From NCBI GenBank assembly GCA_024349245.1, contig JALDNG010000038.1, positions 310,001 to 374,000 on the forward strand: a DNA stretch of 64,000 nt. The letters are read 5' to 3'. Origin of the DNA: Neodontobutis hainanensis. Lineage: Eukaryota; Chordata; Actinopteri; Gobiiformes; Odontobutidae. This document shows positions 34,669 through 46,221 of this stretch, piece after piece. Within the stretch, counting starts at the first letter, position 1, and every line of letters starts with the position of its first letter. The position numbers and the translations under genes are program-made. The notes under the pieces were generated by a model. The model was not told the DNA's origin. It made no database searches and saw nothing but the letters and a program-made list of their open reading frames with translations.

Positions 34669-34890
34669 GTAGTAGCTCAGTGGGTAGAGCGGTCGTCCTT
34701 CAACCTGAAGGTAGGGGGTTCGATTCCCACTCTCCCCACAGTTCATACTGTCGTTGTGTCCTTGGGCAAGACACTTAACCCACCTTGCCTCCAGTGACTG
34801 TAACACTGGTAATTACTGTAGAACAATGTAAGTCGCTTTGGATAAAAGCGTCAGCTAAATGAATAAATGTAAATGTAATGTAAATGTAAA
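34669..34890 (+). mobile_element. tRNA-derived SINE, well preserved
   Basis: The tRNA-like head contains a perfect A box (tagctcagtgg, 34,673-34,683) and a perfect B box (ggttcgattcc, 34,717-34,727), so internal RNA polymerase III promoter elements are intact. Then follow the central domain 'gtccttgggcaagacactta' and 'acccaccttgcctccagtga', and the tail 'gtcgctttggataaaagcgt', 'cagctaaatgaataaatg', with a short 'taaatg' repeat at the 3' end. The tail type differs from that of the SINE at 27,206, while the central domain is shared. It is not a functional tRNA gene because the anticodon-arm and acceptor pairing are not kept. Confidence 0.93.
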
Positions 34891-35069
34891 TTAATTCCAA
34901 CCTAATAATTATTTTATATGGTCTGACACAACTCAGAACCTTTCTCTGATTGGCTTACAAGTCTGTGTATAACTTTGAAGCTTTGAACTATGTTGTAATC
35001 GAAATAGCTACGATTTGTTGCTATAATCTTGACAATTTTGTTTTACAGTTGCTGTTTATCTTTTTGTTC

Positions 35070-35380
35070 GTACCGATCAGAGCCACAGTCCCCCATATAT
35101 CGCCTCAAAATGAACTGAATCGGTTTTGTTTCCCCGAGCCAAATGTCTGTCAGTCTGCCCTGAGTGTCCCAGCGTGGCTGCGTTCATACGCTGGCAGAAA
35201 GAGCCGTACCGTTTCTCTGCAGGGACCGTCTCCATCTCCAGCATCGACGAGACGTGTAAAACGAGAGCTGCCATGTGGAGCGAAACGTACGCGCCGCATG
35301 TTCACACGACAACGCAGATCAAATCCAATATCAGAGCGTTTTATTGGAGTGAGCGTCGTACGGAGGATCAGAGACAGTGA
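35070..35380. promoter_or_regulatory. CpG cluster with overlapping open frames
   Basis: I count about 26 CpG dinucleotides in roughly 310 bp, far more than in the surrounding DNA, with peak density at 35,280-35,330 ('cgaaacgtacgcgccgcatg'). Four frames on both strands stay open across it (the longest is plus 34,950-35,504, starting with TTG), which is expected when stop-rich AT words are absent. None of the peptides is recognisable. It may be a small CpG island (alternative promoter) or a coding exon. No convincing donor and acceptor pair was found. Confidence 0.3.
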
Positions 35381-36489
35381 AGAGAACAGCAGATGGAAGA
35401 AAAGAGGATATCTGACAAGTCTTTGTGTTAACACTTGGGTTTATCTAGCACACAGAGGGCTGGAAAAAGGGTGTTTCCTTAAAGCATCACAAACAACAAA
35501 TTGAAATTGACTGAATTTGGTGATGGTGGTTGATCTGTTGATGAGAAATTCATCTTTTCGCTCTAAAAGTAATGTGATGACCATGAATAGTTCCAGCCAA
35601 TGTTGTCCCCCCAAATGAAGGTCTGTTATAGGAGTTTAGGTTGAGTCAAAGGAAAATCATGGCCACACCAAACTAATTAGCTTCTGCTATAGAACTGTTT
35701 CATTTCTTGATGAAGCTAGGCAAAGAAATGGAAAGGAAGTTAAATATTGGAGACTGTTTTCTGTTGGTTCCTCTTTGGTGCACATCATGTGATTTGTTTC
35801 TCTAAATAAAGTGATAGATTGTCACTGGCAGGTGGTTTACCACGTCACCTGCCAAGCATTCACCTGAAAGTGAGACTGCATTTATTGTTGTGATTTAAAA
35901 ACCGAAAAGTAGTTGCCCTTGCATTCTTAAAAGTTGGTATTGTACACTGCAGTGTGTTCCTTTTGCCTTATTTTTTCCTTTTTATTTCTAAAATGCTTTC
36001 ACAAAGTTAGTTCAAATCAGAGGTTAGTGACAGAAGGCCACCTACTTTTTTCCAACAAGAAGTCAAAAATTTTGTCACAGTAGTCCAGAGAAGTGGTGCT
36101 GTTATGACCACACTGAGACAAAGTCAGCAGTAACACCCATTAACACACATTCATTCAGTATAGACAAGTTAGGATTCACCAGTTCACCTATAAATTTGGA
36201 CGGTAGACCGGAGATAATCCAAGGTGACTTGTGGAAAGCATGCCAACTCAAAAGAGAAATTCGTCCTAGTCTTGGCCCTCTGTGAGAACAAAAGACAAAA
36301 CCCATTTACGGAGACAATACAGAGACCTTTTTAAAAACGGTTTTGAAGCAGGCCTTCACTTCTCCTGCAACACCTCGATGAATATAAATCAGGTTTATTC
36401 ATCCCAGGTAATTATCATAAACACAGAGAGTCCATTACATGTGACATTAGCAAAATAATGAACGTATTTATAAAGTGATGTATTAACAC
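35381..36489. other. Non-coding stretch, nothing recognised
   Basis: AT-rich unique-looking DNA. A small palindromic phrase 'caggtggtttaccacg' is present near 35,830. Confidence 0.4.
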
Positions 36490-36720
36490 CTGTGGTTGTC
36501 GTATCCAGGCGCCATTAACGAACCCTTGTTAATTCACCATACGGCGCTAAAACAGAGGCTGACATTCACATTGTGTTTGGCCGTTAATGACAGCCCCCTC
36601 CCAGTCAACTTCGCCTCCCAGTGTTTTCCAAACTGGTTGGAGCAGATGTTGACCTTTGCTTGCTCGGCACAGGGGGAAGGGAAATGAGGTGGTGATGGGC
36701 CGCTCACAGACTGGACGCCC
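36490..36720. promoter_or_regulatory. Candidate conserved non-coding element
   Basis: Contains repeated homeobox-type words ('gccattaacgaacccttgtt', 'aattcac', 'ggccgttaatgacagccc') in a segment with moderate GC, no repeats and no coding signal. Such composition is typical of vertebrate developmental enhancers but conservation is not shown here. Confidence 0.25.
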
Positions 36721-36864
36721 TTATTAGCTGCTGTAAAAACTCATCATCATTGTAAATGAGTCCATAATGTTTGACTGCCAATGTTTTAAAGAAAATTTGT
36801 GGTGATTTTTTGATAAAACATATCATACACTTATTCTTGGTTATTAAAATGCTTGATATAGCTG

Positions 36865-36960
36865 ATCAGTCATTTCCACTGGATTTGTTCATAGATAACA
36901 ACAGTATGTCCCTGAAGAGCTACCATAGTTGCTCACAGGTTGAAGAAAAGATTGTGTAGA
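36865..36960. repeat. Short dispersed repeat family B, copy 2
   Basis: Contains 'ccactggatttgttcatag', then 'cagtatgtccctgaagagct', 'accatagttgctcacaggtt'. It parallels 18,028-18,080, with about 10 extra bases between the first two words. Confidence 0.4.
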
Positions 36961-39059
36961 GCCATTTTCAACTAGGATAATTACAGTCCAGGTCAGATGG
37001 CCTCAAGAAAATACTAATGGTTTATTCAATTTTTACTTTTAAAATAATATATCATTTGTACAAAGTGATGTTTTACATAACGTTTATTGTTAAAAGAGAA
37101 CAAGGCTTTTAAAGCTACTTTCTTTCTTAAATTTTTGCTCCAAACTCCAACAGACAAATGTAGATTGACAGCTAGATCATCCTTTAATCAAATTGTTTTA
37201 TTGTTTACATTGGTTAAACTGGGCAGTTTCTGGTGATTAATGGACTTTCCTCAAAAACAAACAGACCTTGTGTTGTTTGCAAAACGTTAGCAAGTCTGTA
37301 TGCAGCACAACTTAGCTGTGCATCATCACCTTCTGAATATGTACTGGTTATGTTCTCTTTAAAACAAACATTTTTTTTACTTACAATTTACAGAAAAAAA
37401 TAGTAGACCTCACATAAATATCTCCAGCTCTTCTTGAATTGTACTGAAGGTTGAATTATCTGCTTATTTTACAGCCCACTGCTTATTCCTGCATTTTTAT
37501 CTTTGAGGGGAATAAAGTGTGCGCAAATAAAAGCACACTGTTCTGTTTTTACCAGAAAAACAGAAATAATACGACGGCAAAGGAAACAGCTGTGATTTAT
37601 TCTCTTTATACATCCTCTTACGTTCACCGCCATCAAAGTGATTTTCTCCGAAGCAGCGCCGACATGTTTTTACAAGCCTCTTCTCGTGTTATCTCTGTCA
37701 TACAGTGGATACAGTTTCCATCTTGGCTTGCGTTTTTGCCTCTTGTTTCTTGGCGAGTTGTGTGTCTTTGTCGTGTTTGTTTGATGATTTGATGGTGCCA
37801 TGTTTGGAGGCAACCCCCGGTTTTTAACCCTTCCTTTTGAGGCAATGACCACAGCATTTTGTGAGACTAGAGGCTGATTGTTGTGTTTCCAGTTCGCTTT
37901 GAGTGGCTTTCTCACTTTGTTTGTGATGAGCTGCAGGGATGGACTCATCATGTCTGCTCTAAAGAACACAGGAACAAGAAACAACCGGCAGAGATTAAGA
38001 CTGAGACCGATGAGGGAGGCTCCAAAAGCTGCAGTTCTTCAGGATTGGCATTTTGCTCCAGATGTGACTTGTGTGAGCGGTCGTAGAACACAATACAGTT
38101 GCACAAAACGAAACCTTAATGGAAGTCTAGTTCATTTCCTCTGACACTCCAGTTCATTAGGGAAGGAGCAAATGTGCTCTGGCCATAACCAAACAAGATT
38201 TCCAGGTGAATTCAGATGCTGTTTGATTGAAGTAAGACGCAAAGTGACCAAACAACAAACCAAATATAAAAACTAAACAAAAACCCTGGGCATGCATGGC
38301 CTAAAAACACAAAACAATTATGCATCTAATATGGAAATGTGGAAAAATGACTAATAAGGGATGATAAAAAATGTGTTGTATGCAGTGTTACAGCTAAAAC
38401 TCGGTTATCGCTTTGTTGCCTCTGATCAAAGCTGCTCATTGTGATCTGGGTCCGCTCTGTTTTTTGAACAAAGTGTTATGCTTCTGTCTGTGACATAGTT
38501 TCATTTATTAAACTTGTCATTGCTGTTTAACCACCAAAAAAGTGCATGCAACAAGTTATAGACGATTCCTACTAAACGGGCTGTGGAAATATAAATAAAT
38601 AATATGAATAAAGCTCTGTCATTAGCAAGCTGCAGTCTATAGAGTTACAAGAGCTACAAGCTTCAATAACAGCTCAGAAAATGAAGGCAATAGCTGCAGC
38701 ATAGGCAAACACAAAAAGAGATACTCTAATGCAAGGACAACTCAGTAACAATGTAAACTTAGTTTCAAAGCACGACCCATTACTGTTGGTATGTATGTTT
38801 GTAACAATTGAGAGCACTGTCAAAACCTCCTTGTTAGCCTTTAAAAACTGTGTAAAAACTTACATATTCACACAACCAATGCTTTATTTTTCTTCTGGAT
38901 ATTGAGAATTCCTCTTCCTCATCAAAAATACCTCCACCTCCTTTTCTCCTTCAGCTGTTCACAGCAAAGGTCATTCCTGTGCAAGGTCACCTAGTCAAGG
39001 TTTAAACCCAATTTGAAGAAAAGAAGAGCAAATTTACCCTTGAGGCTTGAATGTTTTCA
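36961..39059. other. Non-coding stretch, nothing firm
   Basis: Mostly AT-rich. The segment 37,570-38,090 has several overlapping open frames on both strands (up to 113 codons) with moderate GC, but no recognisable protein and no consistent splice sites. It may contain a regulatory segment. Confidence 0.35.
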
Positions 39060-39350
39060 AATCTTAAAACCTAATATTATTATTTATACCCCATCTCAGG
39101 ACCTGTGGGAGCCCTGTCCTCACTGTGGCTGCTCCCCGATGGAAAGAGACTTTATGGGCCATATGCAGGAGCCAGATGTGACGAGGCATGAGAACATTAA
39201 ATATACAGCACATACACTATTGTTTCTCTTCTGGGGTTTAATGCACACGTTTTCCACAGCAGGCGTGATGGGCCTACTCTGCAGCTCATCACGGACGATG
39301 TGACAAGCCACTCGAAGGAGACAACAATCAATTTCTAATTTGACAAAACA
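39060..39350 (+). other. Open-frame patch, unrecognised
   Basis: A plus-strand frame (39,013-39,303) runs through an acceptor-like 'ataccccatctcag' near 39,100. After it the frame reads DLWEPCPHCGCSPMERDFMG, with three cysteines and a histidine, and continues for about 60 codons without a good donor. I cannot link it to a zinc-binding family with only one CxxC-like cluster. The downstream 'caatcaatttctaatttgac' suggests a conserved element is equally likely. Confidence 0.2.
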
Positions 39351-39510
39351 CTGCAGCCATCTGTCGGGAGCACAGGCTGGAAAAAAGATGGACAGAACCT
39401 CAATTATTTAGATTTGAAAGAAAGTCTATGCAGCTTTTATAAAAATATCTAGAGGTTTTTACTCAGTAGAGGAACATTTCTATGAAGGTTCTCAGTCATC
39501 CAGGACATCT

Positions 39511-39678
39511 TGAAGAAAAGGTTTAAGTAAAAGCATCTGGACTCAGTTCCCTCTAGAGATATAAACTCAGCTCTCTTATCAGTTGATCTCAGAATTGATA
39601 AAGTAACTTGGAATTTGAGACAAAACGTCTTCACCTTGAAAACTGAGTCCAGATGCTTTTACTTAAACATTTTCTTCA
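39511..39678. repeat. 38-bp inverted repeat with 92-bp loop
   Basis: Left arm 39,511-39,548 and right arm 39,641-39,678 are reverse complements over 38 bp with a single mismatch (key words 'taagtaaaagcatctggact' and 'agtccagatgcttttactta'). The loop contains 'tttgagacaaaacgtcttca', a phrase reminiscent of a widespread fish repeat ('gagacgaaacgtcttca'). It is probably a transposon-derived fold-back element of that dispersed family. I do not assign a superfamily. Confidence 0.85.
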
Positions 39679-41649
39679 GTAGAGAAACCTAAAATGCTTA
39701 TAATCTGGTTAAATTAAACATCTACACTCCTAACTATTACTAACTTAAATAGTACAAAGTCAAACAAGGATTGGCCCAGAACAAAACCCAGGGCTAAACC
39801 TACGAATTTGGACAAACCAAAGGTCTGGCCCATTTATTGCCTTGGTCACATCTGTAGCTTACTTCTTTTGGTTCTCAACAAAAGAGGACAATCAAACATG
39901 AAAACAGACTGAGCATTTCCACAGAATCACACTAGATGGCAATAGAGAGTGTGTGGCTAAGGGAGGTTCTATTACCACATTATTTTTCTACTAAATTCAA
40001 GATCCACTAATAAGACATTTTATCTGCTTTATTCTTTTTTTTTTCCAACAGACATTGTTCTTTCCACTTTGGGGAAGCTATCAAGTATAAACCTGATTTT
40101 AGCGTTGTATCCTGTCATACTTTTCCTGTTTATGACTGAAATGTTTTCCAAAAGGACCAAGAGCCACCTTAACAAAGGGTACACTGAGGATGGTAGGGCA
40201 GCATTCACACTGAGAAATCCCAACAAAAGCACCTGGCACTTTCATTTCTAATTGTAATTGTCATGTCACACTGTGCGACTTGAATTGTCTACAACCAGAA
40301 GAATGATGCTTGTCACACTGTGCACTCAGACATCATCATGTTTTTAACACACCAAAGGCTAACAAAGACTTACATTTGCACTTTTTTATTGTACAACTGT
40401 GAGATCTGTCAACTTTGATTCTGTCAGACTGTGAGACTGTAACAAAATGTATGAAATATTTATGGTTTAATGTGTCAAAATGCAACTGTGATGAAACCAA
40501 ATAACCCTAAAAGACAAAATAGTATTTTAAAATTTAAGTATAACACATTGACCAAAGGGCTGTACAAGTCATAAGGACATTAAATTAAGAGAAAGAAAGG
40601 AGAAATTAGAATACATAAGCTATAAAATTACAGCTGTATAGAAAACAGCTATAACAAGAAACCCTAGGCTATGTCTTTTATGTTTATTTTACAGCACAAA
40701 ACTGGCAACCACATCATCAGTTTTTACCGCAAATCTGACAGTTCATTTGTTACATTGGATTTCTTGTCGTCAGCTAATAGTTCATTTCTAAAAATGTTTT
40801 TTTTTTTTTTTTTTTTTAATAATTCTGGAAATGTGTGTAAACCTTTAAAAACAGCCCCAGTTGTGTAGCTCGTTTTCTCTGTGTTTTCTGATCCAAGAGG
40901 ATTTAAGGCTGGAGCTGTGGTAAAGTTGAGCTCCCCTTGGGATTAAACCCTAGCTTGGGACTTGGCTCGTTTTGAGACAGAGCCCTGGAGAGGTTTGGGA
41001 TCCGTGTACGCTGTATATGTCCCGATGACTGTGTACATCTGTGTGTAAATCCCTAAGGACTTGGACGGGGTTAGCCCAGTTTTACCGCTGTCAAGACTTG
41101 GGCGGTTTGCTCTCGCCAACAGCAGACTCCAAAGACCCATTCATAGGCCACTTTAATAGGATATTATAAACCCCATCTGGAGCCCACGTGTCTTTCCTCT
41201 GACTGATTCCAGCCACAAGTTGTCAGTGCGGTCATAATTTAACATCTGGAGTGGGCCACCACCACAACAGACGTGCACCAAAGAGGTCTGGATCATGGTG
41301 TCCTTTTCAATGTTTTTTATTTGTTTTAAATGTCATCTTGGGAGCATTTTCATAGAAGCAGATGTTTCAAAGGAGTCCTAACAGAACTTTACTTGGCAAT
41401 GGAAAGTATTGTTATATTACTACTGTTGTGGGAAAACTCAGTGACCCTTGGGGCAGAGGGAGATTGCCTTTACCTCGTTGATGGCCTCACAGTACTTTCT
41501 AACTTGAGTTAAAAGAACACTTTTGATGTAACTCCTCACTCTGTTTTCCCTAAATCTCCTCCTGTGCTTCTCTCTCATTGCCTTTCTTTGCCTAACACTG
41601 CAAATTATTACCATTATTTCCCTCTACAACCTGTTTCTCACATTTCCCT
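39679..41649. other. Non-coding stretch, nothing recognised
   Basis: AT-rich DNA with a long poly-T tract near 40,797-40,817. The minus-strand frame at 40,943-41,140 lies in a mildly GC-rich patch but matches nothing I know. Confidence 0.4.
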
Positions 41650-41990
41650 GCAGAAATAATTGTGGGATCTTTTCATGTTTTCAATTAGCCACTGCTTTCT
41701 TCCCCTATTTCCTCCTCCTCTTCCTCCGCTGACATTCGCTCTAATTGCTAAATACACCGGCTCGCTGCGCTCTGAAATGTTGTGGGGCTTCACAATAACA
41801 CGGTTTTATTCCTGCTGTCAATCTTCTCCAATACAACCCAGAAGTGAGACGGAGTTTACAAATAATTACCGCAAGGAAAGCATTCATTTTTTAGCCTTTG
41901 TAGCTGAGAAAATACATATATTCCTCTTGGGGAGTAATTACTCTCAATATTGACACAGTGCTTTGAATATTCTTTGTTGTTTTGCAGATA
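41650..41990. promoter_or_regulatory. Candidate conserved non-coding element
   Basis: A repeat-free segment with several homeobox-type words ('tcaattagccactgctttct', 'gctctaattgctaaataca', 'acaaataattaccgcaag', 'gagtaattactctc') and a pyrimidine-rich 'tcctcctcttcctccg' block. It ends with a strong acceptor-like 'tctttgttgttttgcag' at 41,988, but all three frames close soon after and the nearest donor is weak. Regulatory function is inference. Confidence 0.25.
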
Positions 41991-42573
41991 TTTTGGAGCC
42001 GACACACCTTAATCTGAGCCGGCGTGGTTGAGACCGAAGCCTCATCTCATCATTTCTGCTTCTGTAGGTTTACATTTGTGTGAGGAAATAGCTCCCAAAT
42101 CCAAAGGTTAAAGTCCAGTTTGTGTGTGTGTGTTTTTTTTATAGTTTCAAAGACTTAAGGTTACAATGTGTCAATAGCTTGTTAGTTAGCTGTAACTGCG
42201 GTCAGTAAATTCTTGAAATTAAATGGAAAGTCATGATTTTAATATGTATCTTAATCAGAGAAAACACCATTTTCTCTCTCCTGTCTCCACTGACTACTCT
42301 TTAAACCATGACATTCTTTTGTTTTTGGTGAAAGTGCTTTCTTTCTTCCTTTAGTCTCTTTGTCCCACTCGTCTTGCATTATTTTGTTTTCTTTTTGTTT
42401 ATCCAGTGCTTTAATTTAAGCTGGGTCTTGGCGGAACAGGATTTGGGAATGCTTTTATTTTGACATGGTGTGTTTCTGTAACTATTTGCTTGGATCTGCC
42501 GAGTCTCAGGCAAAGTTCAGTGTGATTCTGACTGGAGCGTCTAGTGAGTACTTTTCTTTATCTTACTTTATTT
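41991..42573. other. Non-coding stretch, nothing recognised
   Basis: AT-rich, includes a short (TG)n at about 42,120-42,132. No gene. Confidence 0.4.
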
Positions 42574-42690
42574 TTAGTTTGACTTTTTAATCACCTGAAG
42601 CTCATTGTAACAGGAATCATCTCTGAAAAAAATTACATCATCTAGGTTTTATAATTAAGGGTTTTAATAGATGGTTAACACTGATGTTAA
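42574..42690. repeat. Short dispersed repeat family A, copy 2
   Basis: Contains 'taacaggaatcatctctgaa' followed by 'aggttttataattaagggtt', paralleling the copy at 5,811. Confidence 0.5.
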
Positions 42691-43214
42691 CAATAAAATA
42701 AACCAGGAAATGGATTATTATGTTGCAAAAAAATAAAAATGGACTAAAAGGCAGCAAATAAAACACATAAATATTTGCAATGCTCCATTACAAAGTTTAC
42801 TGAGGTGGAGATAATTACAGGTTCGCTACAGTTTAACGCTAAACTCAAAGATAAAGGTTTCAGGTCAGCTCTAGACTATAGTTTAATGTAATGTATTGGT
42901 GTAAAAAGTTACCACGCTGCTGTTAAGCGCGAGTGGAGAGCCTGAGGGCAGGATGGCAAAATCCAAATCAGGAAATTCTGGCTTTAAGTTTAGTAAGAAA
43001 AGAAGTGTTAGCTCAACCTGGTTTATTACCAACAAAAGTGTCTATGACTGGTTTATTGAGTAGTTAACAGGTCTTTACACACTTTAATGACCCAAGGACA
43101 AAAAACACGTACAGAGACCCTTGGACTGGAGCAGGAGTCACCAGGACAGGGCCGTGCTGTGGGAAATGTTAAGGTAAAGATCCAGAGGAGGTAAGAGAAT
43201 ATCTGTCTGTAATT
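42691..43214. other. Non-coding stretch, nothing recognised
   Basis: AT-rich unique-looking DNA. Confidence 0.4.
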
Positions 43215-43420
43215 CATTTATCCATTTCTTTTCATCCACTTGGTCCAGTTAAGGGCTGCGGGAAACTGGAGCCTATCCCAGCAACTTTGGGCCCGAAGCG
43301 GGGTACACCCTGGACAATGGCCAGTTAGTCGCAGGGCTGACATTTAGACACAAACAGTGACAGACAAGCATTCACTCTCACAAAGCGCCAGCAACCGTGC
43401 ACCTACCGGCTACCTGTCAA
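43215..43420 (+). repeat. Dispersed fish repeat (copy 2, most complete)
   Basis: Reads 'catccacttggtccagttaa', 'gagcctatcccagcaacttt', 'gcggggtacaccctggacaa', 'gtcgcagggctgac', 'gacagacaagcattcactct'. The block order matches a highly repeated teleost sequence and the fragments at 10-125 and 32,845-32,935. No coding capacity. Class not assigned. Confidence 0.7.
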
Positions 43421-44940
43421 TAATGATTAAATACTCATTTAAAAGTTAATATATAATGCATTGCGTTCTTTGTGCTTTCAGGTAACTGTGTTGACCTTTC
43501 TGACCCCGGTTATGAGCTGCATTTTTGCATTTTGAAGCACTGATTTGATCCCAGACCAGACTCATTCTGGTTTACTAACGTTGACTTTCATTTCTGCACA
43601 AACATTGTATATAACCATTTTAGCCAACTGGTCCAGTCTCTTATTTCCTCAGGAAAAACATTTATTTGGGAACATGATTCACCAAAAGATGGTATATTTG
43701 ACTTTGGAGATGTAGATGAGCCCATATTCACATTGTTTTCATCTCTGTTCATGAAATCGACCGTGCAGTGTATTATGGACAGTATAAACTAAGCCATAAA
43801 AGACCAACATCTCCGAATTACCTTTGTTTTGCAATTTCCCACCAATGATAGATGTGTCTGAGTTCAAATTGCTGAAGCATCTGAGGACAACCTTCTGCTG
43901 CTCTGAAGCTCCACGCCAGGAATTTCTATCAAGCGGCTGCGTGTGATATTGTCTTTTTACATTGCACTTTGTTCATTGGAGCAGAAAGAGAAACAGCCCA
44001 CTCTCAGCTGTTAAGAATAAAATCCATAAAAAGCAATCTTCTTCCATCTTTCGTGGGCTGTACAAGTGAACAAAGCCATCACCTGTGAAGGGAAACGGAC
44101 TGATTGTGTTCTCACGTGCGGCTGATACAGACGTCACAGAGATCTCATTCATGACAACAACAACGTCAACCGTCATATCTATATTAAGTTTTGTGATGGT
44201 TTACATGAAAAATTAAGCAATCTTCAGACAAAGGAAAAGCTTTTATTGTGCACTATGGCCTTGTAAACCAATTATTCACTTTTTTTTAATTTTCACATTT
44301 TTAGCTGATGATTTTCCCTCCCTATTGTTTGATGGAATAAACATTGATTTTAATAGTGGGAGATGATTTTGAATTCTTAGCTCAATGTGTAAAGCTGAGA
44401 AGACTTGAATTTGTCTTACCTGGAGCAAATTGAATACAAAGTCCAATGTAAAGTTTTTTTTACGGACCCTGTTAGTTTTGTTGAGAGGCCCCGTAGAAAT
44501 CCTTGGCTTTCATTTCTTAACATGTACCTATATGTTCTTCAAGAAGTTATTCTGGACGGTCTGCTGTTGTGACAATCTATGTCGAGAAAGCTGGTATGTT
44601 ATGTTATTTAGAAACATTTTTAATTACAATTGTTTTAGAGTTCTGGTTTCTGGTAAACCTTCCTTTTTAGCTCCACCTACATTCAGTAAAGACAAATAAA
44701 AGTGTTTTTTATCTGCACTTTTTAATGTTTCTTATTCTAAATATTATCTTTGTATTTTAAATTTGTTTTAATCAGCACTTTCAATGACCCAGTGTAGAAT
44801 TGTGCTGTATAAATAAAAGTGCCTTGCCTTCTATCTAGATTGTAACTCGCAGTGCAATTATTGGAAGCAAGCAAATGTGGTCGGAAAAAAAATTTGATCA
44901 CTTAAACGTTGGTGAAATCAAAACCTAAAAAAGCAGATCT
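43421..44940. other. Non-coding stretch, nothing recognised
   Basis: AT-rich unique-looking DNA; no gene or repeat recognised. 43,900-44,170 is slightly richer in GC with a chance minus-strand frame. Confidence 0.4.
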
Positions 44941-45080
44941 GTGGGGCAGTGCTATGATCTGAGGCTGCTGCAGTTGGTCGGGTCTAGGTTCAGTAACGTT
45001 ATGTGCCCAAAGAACAAGGTCAGCTGACCACCTAAATATTCTGAATGACCAGGATATTCCATCAATGGATTTTAGAGTGT
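44941..45080 (+). pseudogene. Tc1-like transposase remnant
   Basis: The plus strand in one frame reads GSAMI-stop-GCCSWSGLGS, then RSADHLNILNDQDIPSMDF. This corresponds to the DDE-domain stretch of fish Tc1-like transposases ('VWGCxxxxGxG', then 'YxxILxxxxxPS'). The expected tryptophan codon is TGA at 44,960-44,962. The region after IPSMDF decays (G-run near 45,094). No inverted repeats are recognisable nearby. A short relic on the opposite strand from the element at 24.3 kb. Confidence 0.7.
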
Positions 45081-46221
45081 CTGACTTTTTGGGGGGGCAC
45101 TGGCAGTGTTATTGATTGAGGTATTTAAGGATTCATGCTCTAACAAGAAGGTAGCTCATTGTTTCAGGGTGAGGGGACATAAATATACAATGTAAACTAC
45201 CAAAGAGTAACATTTTAGAGTTTGTCAAATCCAAAAACAATTCTTTTTCGTCAAACAAACAAGCCTAAAGTGACTCTGCAGGCTCTGCTTTACCTAATGC
45301 TGTACAAATGTATTTCCAAGGAAGTGTGTCACGGCTGCCCTTTCACGCAGTGGGATAATCAGCTTGTTTTTTTTGTTTTTTTTTACTTGGGGATTTGGAT
45401 GACATTTTCTCAGTCAGATAGGTTTGGACATAAAAGCCAAGAGAACATCTGTAGGGACCTTTTTTTTTCTTTCAGCACCATGTGAATTCTAATAGGACGA
45501 GGAAACAGAGATGCTTTTAATGTGCAAATACGAGACGAGCTTTGACCTGTCGAAGCCAGACTTCAGCAATTCAGCAAAGAGACAACATAATAACAGTGTA
45601 GCGGCAAAACAAACAGGAGCTGTGACGGCATTGCAATGCTTTTTTTTATTTATTAACTTTACATAAGTCTCAACAGAGCAGATTTGTTTTGGCTGTGAAT
45701 GTAGAGGAAATGCAGTGTCGGGGTAAAGCAGTGGGAGCATTTGTCACTGAAGCAAACACATCGAGGAGTAAAGCAGAAAGTGTTTTAGCTGTAATTAACA
45801 AACTTTTTAAACTGTTTTTTATATACATATACAGTTGGTTGCTTTATGTTTTATAAAAAAAGCCTTTCAAATCAAAGTTCAACATTAAGATCTGAAACAT
45901 ATTACAACCAATTGGTTTGTTAACTTTAGGTTTCATTACAACAAAAACACTTTGGATCCAAAAAACTGGGTAAACTTTTATTTTAATGACCAACAAATAC
46001 TCTGGTATTAATTTTTTTTTAGACATTTTTATGTTTATAATAAACGTGTAGATTTAATTCTTCTACAGACGTAAAAACTGATTAATCTAATACATTTGCT
46101 GCACTTTCACAGACTGCAATTAGTCAACTCTTTTTGCTAACCTCTATGAGGTAAGCAAAAAGACAAAAGGCAGGAACAAAAACTGAAAATAAATATGTAC
46201 ATACTGTATGTGTTTTTGCAG
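45081..46221. other. Non-coding stretch, nothing recognised
   Basis: AT-rich with several T runs. It ends in the pyrimidine-rich acceptor-like sequence before 46,222. Confidence 0.4.

Noticed and set aside
34669..34745. A tRNA gene (clear A and B boxes).
   Set aside because: The sequence runs directly into the SINE central domain and tail, and a proper cloverleaf (acceptor stem pairing) is not formed. It is a tRNA-derived SINE head.
34950..35504. A 184-codon plus-strand frame, the longest in the window.
   Set aside because: It starts with TTG, its first third is AT-rich non-protein-like sequence, and three other frames are also open across the CpG cluster. The length follows from composition.
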